Shown: positions 15,053 through 23,265, numbered from the stretch's first letter. The stretch is DNA of 35,539 nt from Candidatus Rokubacteria bacterium GWC2_70_16 (GCA_001788415.1 MGBV01000029.1:1-35539), one strand, 5' to 3'. Made by a program: numbers and translations. Notes: generated by a model from the letters alone, not told the origin.

Positions 15053-16024
15053 CTACCGCAGCTCGGGGATCACCCACTCGGGGGGCCGGCCGGCCGCGAC
15101 GCGCTGGATATTGTCGAAGCCGTTGCGGAAGGCCTTGGCCCAGTTCTCCCAGGTGGGGCCGGCGGTGTGCGGCGTGATGATCACGTTGTCCAGCGCGAAG
15201 AGCGGGTGATCCGCCCCCGGCGGCTCCTGCACCATGACGTCGAGCCCCGCGCCGGCGATCTGCCCCGAGGTCAGCGCCTTGTGGAGCGCCGCCTCGTCCA
15301 CCACCGGGCCCCGGCAGGTGTTGATCAGCAGGGCCGTGTCCTTCATGGCGTTGAACTCCGCCGTGCTCATCAGGTTGCGCGTCTCGGCGTTCAGCGGCAC
15401 GTGCAGGCTCACCACGTCCGAGGTGCGGAGCAGCTCCGGGAAGAGCACGAAGCGCACGCCGAGGGCGTCCTCCTGGTCCTCGCTGAGCCGCACGATGTCG
15501 TGGTACTGCACGTCCATGTCGAAGGCGCGCGCCCGCCGCGCCACCCGCTTGCCGATGCGCCCGAGCCCCACGATGCCGAGCCGCTTGCCCTCGAGCTCGT
15601 AGAGCCGCGTCTGCGAGAAGTCGCCGACCCGCCACTTCCCGGCCACCACGTTCTGATGCTGCCAGACGAGCTGCTTGTAGACGGCCAGGATCAGCATGAG
15701 CGTGTGCTCGGCCACGGCCACCGAGTTGGCGCCGCCGTTATTGGCGACGGGCACCTGCGCCCGGCGCGCGGCCTCGAGGTCGAGGCGGTCGTAGCCGGCG
15801 CTGATGAGCTGCACCAGCCTGAGGCGGGGCGCCGCGCGGTAGAAGTCCCGGTCGAGCGCCTCCCGCGCGAAGCCCAGGAAGAACTCGGCGTCCTGGAGCG
15901 AGGGCAGGAACTCCGGCGAGGTCTGCTCCACCACGTGGAGCTCGAAGCCCGCGGGCACCATGGCGCGGGCGATGTTCATGACGGGGGCGGGGAGCACCGG
16001 CGAGAAGACGATCTTGATGGCCAC
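15053..16024 (-). CDS. D-isomer-specific 2-hydroxyacid dehydrogenase
   Basis: A 323-residue NAD(P)-dependent dehydrogenase. The Rossmann motif G-L-G-R-I-G is at 153-158, and the catalytic trio is Arg238 (NTCRGPVVDE), Glu267 (DVMVQEPPG) and His286 (TPHTAG). The family interconverts 2-keto acids and D-2-hydroxy acids; relatives include glyoxylate/hydroxypyruvate reductases and phosphoglycerate dehydrogenase, but no ACT domain is present. It sits 22 bp downstream of the PaaI thioesterase gene on the same strand. It ends tail to tail with the CaiB gene at 15026. Confidence 0.92.
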   Translation of the reverse strand: MAIKIVFSPVLPAPVMNIARAMVPAGFELHVVEQTSPEFLPSLQDAEFFLGFAREALDRDFYRAAPRLRLVQLISAGYDRLDLEAARRAQVPVANNGGANSVAVAEHTLMLILAVYKQLVWQHQNVVAGKWRVGDFSQTRLYELEGKRLGIVGLGRIGKRVARRARAFDMDVQYHDIVRLSEDQEDALGVRFVLFPELLRTSDVVSLHVPLNAETRNLMSTAEFNAMKDTALLINTCRGPVVDEAALHKALTSGQIAGAGLDVMVQEPPGADHPLFALDNVIITPHTAGPTWENWAKAFRNGFDNIQRVAAGRPPEWVIPELR

Positions 16025-16046
16025 GGGGTCCTCCTCGGGGCGCCGC

Positions 16047-16475
16047 TCAGGGGCGCGGCGCGATGATCATGTAGGTGGCGCGGCCGACGGCCACGAGCCG
16101 GCCGGCCGGGTCGGTGATGGTCGCCTCGCCGACGGCGATGGTCCGGCCCCGGCGCAGGATGCGCCCCTCGGCGAAGACCTCGCCCTCGCTGGCGGCGCCG
16201 AGGAAGCTCACGTTGAGGTCCAGCGTCGTCTGCCCCACCCCTCCCGCGGAGGCGTCGTGCAGCGTGCCCAGCGCCCCGCCCACGGCCGCGTCCACCAGCG
16301 AGCTCAGGACGCCGCCGTGGACGGGGGCGCCGGGGGCGTTCCGGAGCGCGTCGCGGATGGGGACGCGCAGGCGCACCCAGCCTTCCCGGGCGTCGTCCAC
16401 CTCGATGCCGAGGTGGCGCCAGAAGGAGTTGGCCTGGGCTCGCAGGCGGACGGCGGTCAGGAGGTCCTCGGGCAT
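16047..16475 (-). CDS. PaaI family hot-dog thioesterase
   Basis: A 142-residue hot-dog protein. The motif N-A-P-G-A-P-V-H-G-G-V-L-S-S-L-V-D is the PaaI signature with H-G-G-x-x-x-x-L-x-D, where the Asp activates water for acyl-CoA thioester hydrolysis; T-L-D-L-N-V-S-F-L and A-E-G-R-I-L-R-R-G-R-T-I-A-V-G-E complete the fold. It probably releases CoA from stalled aryl- or acyl-CoA intermediates. It is the first gene of the two-gene minus-strand unit with the 2-hydroxyacid dehydrogenase and is divergent from the potassium channel gene 93 bp away. Confidence 0.9.
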   Translation of the reverse strand: MPEDLLTAVRLRAQANSFWRHLGIEVDDAREGWVRLRVPIRDALRNAPGAPVHGGVLSSLVDAAVGGALGTLHDASAGGVGQTTLDLNVSFLGAASEGEVFAEGRILRRGRTIAVGEATITDPAGRLVAVGRATYMIIAPRP

Positions 16476-16568
16476 GGGTCGGGGCGCGCCGCGCGCGCGT
16501 TCCCCGCATCATGGGCGAGGAGACGGCCCTCGTCAACCCCGAGCCCGCGCTGCTATCATGCTGCCCTC

Positions 16569-17624
16569 ATGTGGAAGCCGCTGGCCCGCCGGGAGACGCG
16601 CTACCTGAGGCCCCGGGTCCTCCTCTCCCTCTCGCTCGTGACCGGGGTCGTGGGGGCGGGGACCGTGGGCTACGCCTGGCTCTGGCGGGGCATCGGAGGC
16701 ACCTGGCTCGACGCCCTGTTCATGACCATCATCACCATCACGACCGTGGGCTACGGCGAGGTCAGGCCGCTCGACGGGACGGGGCGCATCTTCACCATGT
16801 TCGTCGCCGTCATCGGCGTGGGGAGCCTCTTCTACGCCCTCGGCGTCCTCATGGAGTACCTCGTCACGGTCAGGCTGGCCGATCCCGGGGGGAGGCGCAG
16901 GATGGAGAAGCAGATCGCGAAGCTTTCGGGGCACGTGATCCTGGCGGGGCTGGGGCGCGTCGGGGGCCAGGCGGCGCTGGAGCTCAAGGAGGCGGGCGTT
17001 CCGTTCGTCGTCATGGATCCCAGTCCGGCGGCCTCGCGGAGGACCGAGGAGCGCGGCTACCTCTGGGTCCAGGGGGATGCGACGGAGGACGAGGTCCTCG
17101 AGAGCGCCGGCGTCCGCCGGGCGCGCGGCCTCATCGCCACGACGGCCAATGACGCCACCAACATGTACATCGTGCTCTCGGCGCGCGTCCTCAACCCGAC
17201 TCTCTACATCGTCTCGCGGGCCGTGGACGACACGAGCGTGGCCAAGCTCATCCGCGCCGGCGCCAACCGCGCCATCAGCCCCTACGCCATCGGCGGCCAC
17301 CGCCTGGCCCACCTCATCCTGAGCCCCACCGTCGTGGACTTCTTCGAGACCGCGCTCCGCAAGGGGAACGAGGCGCTCAACATCGAGGACCTGGCGGTCT
17401 CCGCCGACAGCCGCATCCTCGGGCGCACGCTGGGCGACATTGACATCCGTCAGGCCACCGGCGCCACGGTGCTGGCCATCCTGCGCGAGGGCACCCCCCT
17501 GGTGAACCCGGGGAGCGACCTGGTGCTGGCCTCGGGCGATCGCCTCCTGGCCCTCGGCACGAGCGATCAGCTGGAGCGGCTCGAGAAGCTGATCGGCAAC
17601 GGCGCGCCCCGGGGCCGACCGTGA
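16569..17624 (+). CDS. Two-TM potassium channel with RCK (TrkA-N/TrkA-C) domains
   Basis: A 351-residue channel of the MthK/Kch type. Two membrane segments (about 17-38 and 72-98) flank a pore loop with the potassium selectivity filter T-T-V-G-Y-G at 58-63. A cytosolic RCK domain follows, with G-L-G-R-V-G at 127-132, D-P-S-P about 156 and G-D-A-T-E-D-E-V, then a TrkA-C regulatory domain near 275-345. Such channels open on ligand (Ca2+, NAD(H) or nucleotide) binding to RCK. The start is ATG 16569 because transmembrane segment 1 begins soon after; the frame is open upstream across the divergent PaaI gene, which is antisense shadow. Its stop overlaps the next gene's GTG. Confidence 0.93.
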   Translation: MWKPLARRETRYLRPRVLLSLSLVTGVVGAGTVGYAWLWRGIGGTWLDALFMTIITITTVGYGEVRPLDGTGRIFTMFVAVIGVGSLFYALGVLMEYLVTVRLADPGGRRRMEKQIAKLSGHVILAGLGRVGGQAALELKEAGVPFVVMDPSPAASRRTEERGYLWVQGDATEDEVLESAGVRRARGLIATTANDATNMYIVLSARVLNPTLYIVSRAVDDTSVAKLIRAGANRAISPYAIGGHRLAHLILSPTVVDFFETALRKGNEALNIEDLAVSADSRILGRTLGDIDIRQATGATVLAILREGTPLVNPGSDLVLASGDRLLALGTSDQLERLEKLIGNGAPRGRP

Positions 17625-18808
17625 CCCCGTTTCCCCTCGAGGCGCTGCCCGCCGAACTGGAAGCCCTCCGCCAGCGGACGGGCGCTTTCCTCCGTGATGA
17701 GCTCCTGCCCGCCGAGCGCGCCCAGGGCGTCCGGGAGGAGGCGGATGCGCCGCCGGCCCTCAGGCGGTGGGTGCGCGCCCGCTCGGAGGCCCGCGGCCTC
17801 TTCCGCCTGCTCCAGCCTGCGGAGGCCGGCGGGGGCGGCCTCGGCCCTGTAGGCCAGGCCGCGCTGCACGAGGAGATCGCCGCCTCCAACTGCGTGCTGG
17901 GCCGCCTCGTGCTGGGCGGCGACGGCGGGCTCCTGCGCCACGGCACGGCCGATCAGCGCCGGCGCTTCCTTGCGCCTGTGCTCTCGGGGGAGCTCGGCGC
18001 CGCCTTCGCCTTCACCGACGCTCCCGAGGGACCGCGGACGACCGCGGTGCGGCGCGGCGAGGCCTTCCTCCTCACGGGCGTCAAGGCCTTTGTCACCGAC
18101 GGGCCGCAGGCCGACCTCCTCCTCACCGTGGCCCGCGTCACCGAGAACCAGGGCGGGCCCACCGGGACGGCGCTCTTCGTGCTCCGGCGCGCGGACCCGG
18201 GAGTGGTGCTGCGCCGCGAGCTGCGGACGCTGGACGGGGGGCTGCACGGCGAGTTCGAGCTGCGGGAGGCCGCCGTGCCGCCCGAGGACGTGCTGGGGGA
18301 GATCGGCCAGGGGCTGCCGCGCGCGCTGGAGAGCATCACGGCGCTGAGGCTGCGGGCGTCCGCTCAGGCCTGCGGGACGGGGCGCTGGGTGCTCGGCTAC
18401 ACCCTGAGCCAGACGGCGCGCCCCCACCGGAGCGGGACAGCCCTCGCCGCGCGGGAGCAGGTGCAGGCCATGATCGCCGACAGCGCGATGGACCTCTTCG
18501 CCGCGCGCTCGGCGCTCGGGGCCTGCGCCCGCCTCGCCGAGGGCGGAGGAGCTGTCGAGACCGAGACGGCCATGGCCAAGGTGCTCGCCACCGAGGCCGT
18601 GGCGCGCATCGTGGACCGCGCGATGCAGCTCACGGGAGGCGCGGCCGTGGTCGAGGGCCATCCGCTGGCGCGGCTCTACCGCCTGATCCGCGGCTGGCGC
18701 ATCGGAGAGGGCACGACGGAGGCGCTGCGGCTGGTGATCGCGCGCGGGCTCCTGGAGCGGCAGCCGCAGGGCGGGAGAGGCGAGGGTGAGTCGGCCGGGA
18801 GCGGCTGA
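17621..18808 (+). CDS. Acyl-CoA dehydrogenase
   Basis: A 395-residue flavoenzyme starting at GTG 17621, overlapping the channel stop. Family elements are the F-A-F-T-D-A-P-E-G segment (usual ACAD F-x-x-T-E-P), the S/T-G-x-K motif L-L-T-G-V-K-A-F-V-T-D, an E-x-G-x-G turn, and the C-terminal W-R-I-G-E363-G-T-T-E, whose Glu is the catalytic base in most ACADs. The Q-A-H-G-G-like block is T-G-G-A-A-V-V-E-G-H-P-L. Asp replaces the usual Glu in the first motif and the substrate pocket is not interpretable, so the chain-length class is unknown. Coupling to the potassium channel appears incidental. Confidence 0.9.
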   Translation: MTPFPLEALPAELEALRQRTGAFLRDELLPAERAQGVREEADAPPALRRWVRARSEARGLFRLLQPAEAGGGGLGPVGQAALHEEIAASNCVLGRLVLGGDGGLLRHGTADQRRRFLAPVLSGELGAAFAFTDAPEGPRTTAVRRGEAFLLTGVKAFVTDGPQADLLLTVARVTENQGGPTGTALFVLRRADPGVVLRRELRTLDGGLHGEFELREAAVPPEDVLGEIGQGLPRALESITALRLRASAQACGTGRWVLGYTLSQTARPHRSGTALAAREQVQAMIADSAMDLFAARSALGACARLAEGGGAVETETAMAKVLATEAVARIVDRAMQLTGGAAVVEGHPLARLYRLIRGWRIGEGTTEALRLVIARGLLERQPQGGRGEGESAGSG

Positions 18809-19568
18809 GCCCGGCGGGAGCCGGGGATGAAGGTGCCCGGTGGGCGGGACCGGTGCGCCGTCCACCGGGCGGTGGGGTTGCGGCAGGACTATGCCTGCGC
18901 GCCTCCCGGCATGCGCCGGGATCTCGGTACTGCCGTACCGCTGCTGCGCGACGCCGTCAGACGACAGAGCCCTGGCGGCGCTCTTCGTAGCCGGGTGGAG
19001 TATCTTCCATTTACCCTCCCCGACGGTGGTCGCCGCGACAAGGAGATCGATCTCATCTCCCGTCAATTTCACTCTAGTGGCGGACGGGGCCCGCGTCAAT
19101 AAGTGCAACGCACTAGCAGGCGCTGAAAAAGGCCCATCTGCGGAGGTACGGCGCCCTCGGCCGCACGCTCACCGTGGCTCGCTCACGCTCGCCCGGGTCT
19201 CCGGATCCGCTCCCCTCGCCTCCGGCTCGGCCCGCCAGGCGGAGTACGCCTCGCGTGCGGCCGTCGGGCGCCGGCTTGCATCTGGACCTTCTTGAGTGCC
19301 TGCGGCGTTCTTTCCGCATGCTGCCAGGCCCATCTTCTGACGCCCCTGTCGCCGCGACGCGGCACGAGGACGTGACGGGGGCCCAGGTTGGGGCGCGCGG
19401 GCCACACGTGAGACAGCCGCTGACCACCCCCGAGCGGGCCGCTCCCGCGCCCCCCCGGGCCAAGCCGCCGAGATTGAATCGTTCTGGGCCGGAGCACTGC
19501 GGCACCCCGCTTGCGCCGGAAACTGCTATAGTTAGCTGCAGGCAGGTGCCCCTGGGGGAGGGCGTGAC
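18809..19568. other. 760-bp intergenic region without a recognisable gene
   Basis: Both strands were read. Short open frames exist (for example 18827-19102 plus) but none shows a family motif, and composition differs from neighbours by containing AT-richer islands near 19000-19110. The stretch from about 19110 to 19340 begins with a CGCTGAAAAAGGCCC box and ends with GCCAGGCCCATCTT, sharing GGCCCATCT, which looks like a repeat or decayed insertion element, unproven. A possible -10 hexamer TATAGT at 19527-19532 lies upstream of the small gene at 19569; no matching -35 is evident. Confidence 0.4.
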
Positions 19569-19922
19569 ATGGACTGGCCCATCGACTGGTCGGGCCCGGG
19601 CGTCTCCGACGCGCTGATCCAGAGCATCATGAATGCGCTTGGCTGGGCCATGCTGGTCGCCTTCGTGATCCTGCTCCCCCTCGCCGTGCTCTTTTCCCCC
19701 ATGACCCGTCACCGGCGCTTCTGGTGCGCCCAGAGCCGGCGTGACGTGGAGGTGGAGTTCGCGCTGGGGGGCCTCCCGGGATTCGGGCGGCCCGTCGCTG
19801 TGAGGTGGTGCAGCGTGTTCGATCCTCCCACCGCCGTGCGATGCCGCCGGCTCTGCCTGGAGGCGAGCTACAGGCGCCGGTGGAACACCGCCTCGCCCCT
19901 GAGGCACACGGGCGCGGGGTAG
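19569..19922 (+). CDS. Small membrane-anchored four-Cys protein A
   Basis: A 117-residue protein of no family I recognise. ATG 19569 has GGGGGAG upstream. One hydrophobic segment (about 23-43) is followed by a soluble C-terminal part with four cysteines: C53, C81, C92 and C96 (C-x27-C-x10-C-x3-C), within R-F-W-C-A-Q-S-R-R-D-V-E-V-E-F and A-V-R-C-R-R-L-C. The next gene has the same pattern and the same S-R-R-x-V context, so the two are tandem paralogs. Four spaced Cys behind an anchor suggest a zinc or iron-sulfur site facing one side of the membrane; this is inference. Confidence 0.72.
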   Translation: MDWPIDWSGPGVSDALIQSIMNALGWAMLVAFVILLPLAVLFSPMTRHRRFWCAQSRRDVEVEFALGGLPGFGRPVAVRWCSVFDPPTAVRCRRLCLEASYRRRWNTASPLRHTGAG

Positions 19923-19977
19923 GCCGGGAGCGGCGCGAGAGGGTCGGGGGTCCAAACCGTTCAGGGAGGTGGCGATC

Positions 19978-20337
19978 ATGGAATGGGGTGGCGCAGTGAT
20001 GGCGAGCCTCGTGGTCCTGCTCCTGCTGGGTCCCCTGGCTGTGATGGTGGCCGGGGCGCTGCTGCTGTCGGTCTTCGCCCAGTTCCTGCCGGCCAGCCCC
20101 TCGGTGGCTCGGACGTCGTTCGACTGCCCGTTCTCCCGCCGGCGGGTGAACGCGGCGTTCCTGTCCTGGCCGGGGGCCGATCATCCGGACGATGTCGTCT
20201 CGTGCTCGGCCTTCGCGGAACCCCAGCGCATCCGCTGCAAGAAGGCCTGCCTCGCGATGGCGCACACGGCTTCCGTCGGCACGCCCGTCGTTCCGCGCTT
20301 CTCGCTGATCGCCGACGGCGTGGCCTACCGGACATAG
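19978..20337 (+). CDS. Small membrane-anchored four-Cys protein B (paralog of A)
   Basis: A 119-residue protein. ATG 19978 is preferred over GTG 19969 because the GGGAGG site (19963-19968) would lie too close to the GTG. A long hydrophobic segment (about 8-36) precedes cysteines C50, C76, C87 and C91: C-x25-C-x10-C-x3-C, the last three spaced exactly as in the preceding protein. Shared local sequence is F-x-C-x-x-S-R-R-x-V and I/V-R-C-x-x-x-C. No known domain is recognised. The stop is 2 bp before the next ATG, so the three small genes form one unit. Confidence 0.75.
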   Translation: MEWGGAVMASLVVLLLLGPLAVMVAGALLLSVFAQFLPASPSVARTSFDCPFSRRRVNAAFLSWPGADHPDDVVSCSAFAEPQRIRCKKACLAMAHTASVGTPVVPRFSLIADGVAYRT

Positions 20338-20339
20338 CC

Positions 20340-20558
20340 ATGGAGCGGAGCGCCAAGCCGGCGCCGCCCGAGATGTGCCCGTTCCTCGTGCCCGTGACGG
20401 CCGATCGCCTGTGGATGTACCCGGTGGGCGCGTACTGCCGCCGGCCGGGGGGCGGGGTGCGCGTCCCGGCGCCGGCGACCCTGGCCTCGGTGTGCGCCAC
20501 CCCGGCCCACCGGGCCTGCGGGGGCTACCGCGCGGGCCGGGACGAGCCTCCCCGATAA
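20340..20558 (+). CDS. Small soluble four-Cys protein C
   Basis: A 72-residue protein without signal peptide or membrane segment. Four cysteines are at 13, 33, 52 and 60 (M-C-P-F-L, Y-C-R-R-P-G-G, S-V-C-A-T-P-A-H, A-C-G-G-Y); His57 lies between the last two. The arrangement suggests a metal-binding knuckle but matches no family I know. It begins 2 bp after the stop of protein B and is probably translated with it. A shared metal- or redox-related role of A, B and C is inference from Cys content and arrangement. Confidence 0.65.
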   Translation: MERSAKPAPPEMCPFLVPVTADRLWMYPVGAYCRRPGGGVRVPAPATLASVCATPAHRACGGYRAGRDEPPR

Positions 20559-20663
20559 GCGCCGGTGATCGCTCGGTTCTGATCATTCGATTTGCCAGCC
20601 GCCCCGGCGGCCCCCTACGCTCGTGGGTGACCGATCCGACGCCCAGGAAAGGGGGGCCCCGCG

Positions 20664-21401
20664 ATGATCTTCCGGCAGTTTCTCGCGCCCGGCACCGGCT
20701 GCGCCAGCTATCTGCTCGGCTGACCGCGCGCAGCCAGCTGCGCTGTGGTGGATCCACAGCAGGACATCGCCCCGTATCTCGAGGCGGCCGCGCAGGCCTC
20801 GCTGCGCATCACCCACATCGTCGAGACCCACGCGCAGGGTGATCACCGCTCCGGCGCGCGCCTCCTCACCTCGGTGACGCGGGCCCCGGTCTTCTTCCAC
20901 GAGTCGGCCGAGGTGGGCTTCCCTCACGCGGACCTCGCCGATGAGGAGGAGCACGAGCTGGGCAATGTCCGCCTGACCGCGCTGCACACCCCGGGCCACA
21001 CCCCCGAGGGGCTGTCCCTCCTGGTGGCGGATCGGAGGCGAGCGACGGAACCCTGGAGCGTGCTCACGGGCGACACCCTCATGCCGGGCCGGGTGGGAGC
21101 ACCCGAGGTCGAGGAGGCCGGCGCGGCGGCCGCCCTGGCCGAGCGTCTGTACGACAGCCTCCACGGCACGCTGCTCAAGCTGCCGGACTCCGTGGAGATC
21201 TATCCGGCTCACGTGAGCGGCAGCGCAACGAGCCCAGGCCTGGTCGCGCCGATGGGCTCGACCATCGGCCGTGAGCGCCGCGAGAATCCCGCCCTCCAGT
21301 ACCGCTCCCGGGCCGAGTTTGTCCGCTTCGTCCTGGCCGACCTGCCGCCCGCTCCCCCGGAGTTCGCCAGGACCCGGCGCTGGAACCTCGGCCTGGAGTG
21401 A
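20664..21401 (+). CDS. Metallo-beta-lactamase-fold (ETHE1-like) protein with in-frame TGA; possible selenoprotein or pseudogene
   Basis: ATG 20664 begins M-I-F-R-Q-F-L, the usual start of this ETHE1-like hydrolase group, followed by T-G-C-A-S-Y-L-L-G, then TGA at 20721-20723 (position 20), and the same frame continues C-A-V-V-D-P-Q-Q-D for 225 codons to the TGA at 21399. As I recall relatives, Cys is frequent at this position. Later motifs include L-H-T-P-G-H-T-P-E, L-T-G-D-T-L-M, Y-P-A-H and S-T-I-G-R-E-R-R-E-N-P. The first metal motif is T-H-A-Q-G-D-H rather than H-x-H-x-D-H, and a usual Cys near the last His is missing, so activity is doubtful. An initiation at GTG 20745 after the TGA would lose a core strand. 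Sec insertion, mutation or sequence error are all open. Confidence 0.5.
20728..20759 (+). promoter_or_regulatory. Possible SECIS-like hairpins after the in-frame TGA of the MBL gene
   Basis: Two adjacent perfect 6-bp hairpins follow the TGA: GCGCAG (20728-20733)/CTGCGC (20738-20743) with loop CCAG, and CTGTGG (20743-20748)/CCACAG (20754-20759) with loop TGGAT. The second loop begins 25 nt after the TGA and has G as its second base, meeting the loose bacterial SECIS criteria. The stems share base 20743, so they are mutually constrained. Evidence is weak in DNA of this GC content. Confidence 0.3.
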
Positions 21402-21529
21402 CGGGCCGGCGGCCCCCTGGGCCCGCCGCCTCTTCCCGGCGCCGGCCAGCGTCCTCGTGATACGCTCCCACGCGGCCCCCGCCGCGGGGGCGGGGCCGGG
21501 CAGCCGCGAGTCACCCTGAGGAGGACGCA

Positions 21530-22078
21530 ATGGCGCGCATCCCCATGATCGAGCAGCGGGCCCAGGTCGAGCGCGGCGGCGAGGCCGCCTTCGACCTCAT
21601 CGCCGAGAGCCGCGGCAAGGTGGCCGGGCCCTTCGCCGCGCTTCTGCACAGCCCCGAGCTGGCGAGCCGCACGGCGCAGCTCGGCGCCCACATCCGCTTC
21701 GAGTCGGCGCTGCCGGGGCAGATCTGCGAGCTCGCCATCCTCACCGTGGCCCGCCAGCTCGACTGCCGCTACGAGTGGGCGATGCACGCGCCGCTGGCGC
21801 GGAAAGCGGGCGTCCGTGACGATGCCATCGCCGCCATCCGCGACTGGCGGGCGCCGGCCGGCCTCACCGACGACGAGGCGCAGATCGTGGGCTACGTGAC
21901 CCAGCTCCTCGCTGCCCACCGGGTGGACGAGGAGACGTTCCGCGCCCTCGAGGCGCGCCTCGGCGTTCGCGCCCTCGTCGAGCTCACCGCCACGGCCGGC
22001 TACTATGGGATGATCGCCTGCACCCTCAACGCCTTCGACGTGACGCCGGGGCCCGTGGCCGAGCGGCTCCCGGTCTGA
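21530..22078 (+). CDS. Carboxymuconolactone decarboxylase family protein
   Basis: A 182-residue CMD-domain protein with GAGGAGG before ATG 21530. The core helix pair reads E-L-A-I-L-T-V-A-R-Q-L-D-C79-R-Y-E-W-A-M-H86-A-P-L-A. Only one Cys is present: the place of the second redox Cys in AhpD is Glu82, so this is the non-AhpD, decarboxylase-like or unknown-function branch and differs from the candidate selenoprotein at 11734. The His and Glu could serve in general acid/base chemistry. It is followed after 23 bp by the zinc alcohol dehydrogenase, a probable operon partner. Confidence 0.88.
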   Translation: MARIPMIEQRAQVERGGEAAFDLIAESRGKVAGPFAALLHSPELASRTAQLGAHIRFESALPGQICELAILTVARQLDCRYEWAMHAPLARKAGVRDDAIAAIRDWRAPAGLTDDEAQIVGYVTQLLAAHRVDEETFRALEARLGVRALVELTATAGYYGMIACTLNAFDVTPGPVAERLPV

Positions 22079-22101
22079 GCCGGAGCTGACGAGGAGGATC
22101 C

Positions 22102-23154
22102 ATGCGGGGAGTCGTGTTCCTCGGGGAGCGGGAGCTGGCGCTGAGGGACTTCCCCGATCCCACGCCGGGGCCGGGGGAGGTGGTCATTGCCATGAAGGCC
22201 TCGGGCATGTGCGGGAGCGATCTCCACCCCTATCGTGCCTCCCGCCAGGGCGGCGCCGCCGCCGCGCTCGGGCTGGGCGGCAAGGGCGAGCCCGTGATCG
22301 CCGGGCATGAGCCCTGCGGCGTCGTCGCCGCGAGAGGCCCCGGCGTCAGCGCGGAGGAGGCGCCCACGGGGATGCGGGTCATGATCCATCACTACCGCGG
22401 CTGTGGGCGCTGCCGGCACTGCCGCAGCGGCTGGTCCCAGCTCTGCCCGCAGGGCATCGTCGTGTACGGCGTCACGGGGCATGGGGGACACGCTCACTTC
22501 ATGAAGGTGCCGGCGAGCACGCTGGTCCCGCTGCCCGACGCGCTCACCTTCGAGGAGGGCGCGGCGATCTCCTGCGGCACCGGCACCGCCTATGGCGCGC
22601 TCAAGCGCCTCGGCGTCTCGGGGCGGGACACGGTGGCCGTCTTCGGCCAGGGGCCCGTGGGCCTCAGCGCCACCATGCTGGGCGCGGCCATGGGCGCGCG
22701 GATGATCGCCGTGGATCCCGTGGCGGAGCGCCGGCGGCTCGCCGAGGAGCTGGGCGCGGCGGCGGTGATCGACCCGGGGGCCGTGGACCCGGTGGCCGCG
22801 CTGCACGACCTGACCCACGGCGAGGGCGTGGACGGCGCCATGGAGTGCGCGGGCAGCCCCGAGGCGCGGGTCGCGACGGTCAGGAGCGTGCGCACCTGGG
22901 GCCAGGCCTGCTTCGTGGGCGAGGGGGGGACGGTGACGCTGGAGGTGAGCCCGCACCTCCTGCGGCGCCAGGTGACGCTGCACGCCTCGTGGACATTCTC
23001 GACCGTGGGGCAGGAGGAGTGCGCCCGCTTCGTCGCCAGCCGGAAGATCCCGCTGCATCGCCTGCTGACGCATCGCTTCTCGCTCGAGCAGGCCGCCGAG
23101 GCGTACCGCCTCTTCGACACGCAGACCACCGGCAAGGGCGTCTTCCTCCCGTAA
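22102..23154 (+). CDS. Zinc-dependent alcohol dehydrogenase (MDR family)
   Basis: A 350-residue medium-chain dehydrogenase. Catalytic zinc ligands are Cys37 (S-G-M-C-G-S-D) and His69-Glu70 (A-G-H-E-P-C-G); the structural zinc site is C101, C104, C107 and C115 (G-C-G-R-C-R-H-C ... L-C). The Rossmann segment is V-F-G-Q-G-P-V-G-L. The C terminus A-E-A-Y-R-L-F-D-T-Q-T-T-G-K-G-V-F-L-P is complete, and a second copy of this tail occurs as a relic at 23902-23999. It should oxidise an alcohol or polyol with NAD(P)+; substrate unknown. GAGGAGG precedes ATG 22102. Confidence 0.93.
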   Translation: MRGVVFLGERELALRDFPDPTPGPGEVVIAMKASGMCGSDLHPYRASRQGGAAAALGLGGKGEPVIAGHEPCGVVAARGPGVSAEEAPTGMRVMIHHYRGCGRCRHCRSGWSQLCPQGIVVYGVTGHGGHAHFMKVPASTLVPLPDALTFEEGAAISCGTGTAYGALKRLGVSGRDTVAVFGQGPVGLSATMLGAAMGARMIAVDPVAERRRLAEELGAAAVIDPGAVDPVAALHDLTHGEGVDGAMECAGSPEARVATVRSVRTWGQACFVGEGGTVTLEVSPHLLRRQVTLHASWTFSTVGQEECARFVASRKIPLHRLLTHRFSLEQAAEAYRLFDTQTTGKGVFLP

Positions 23155-23180
23155 ACCATCCCTTGCCCGGGGGCGCGAGT

Positions 23181-23226
23181 CACGCCCGGGCTCGTGCCCG
23201 GGCGGCGATGGCGTCCTGGCAGAGGC
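23181..23226 (-). pseudogene. Relic of the 3' end of the nucleotidyltransferase-like gene family at 24460
   Basis: This stretch aligns without gaps to 24461-24506, with about 39 of 46 bases identical (CACGCCCGGG ... GGCGGCGATGGCGTCCTGG). On the minus strand the intact copy encodes the end of a protein, Q-D-A-I-A-A-Q-A-H-A-R-A, so the sequence here is a leftover of a related gene end. It also contains a 9-bp hairpin (23183-23191 with 23196-23204, loop TCGT) that may act as a weak terminator for the dehydrogenase; no T-run follows. Confidence 0.5.
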
Positions 23227-23265
23227 TCGTTGGTCCCGGGCCAGGCCCGTAGTACATTGTGCGAC

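Noticed and set aside
18827-19102. Small gene in the 760-bp gap
   Set aside because: The open frame has no family motif and no conserved-looking composition; it is no better than the antisense frame over the same bases.
11974-21401. Genome-wide reassignment of TGA to an amino acid (code 4 or 25)
   Set aside because: TGA ends many well-formed genes here, including several stop/start overlaps (13827, 17624, 23484, 28540), so it is a normal stop.
23183-23204. Rho-independent terminator after the alcohol dehydrogenase
   Set aside because: The 9-bp hairpin is perfect but no T-run follows, and the bases belong to a gene-tail repeat found again at 24461.
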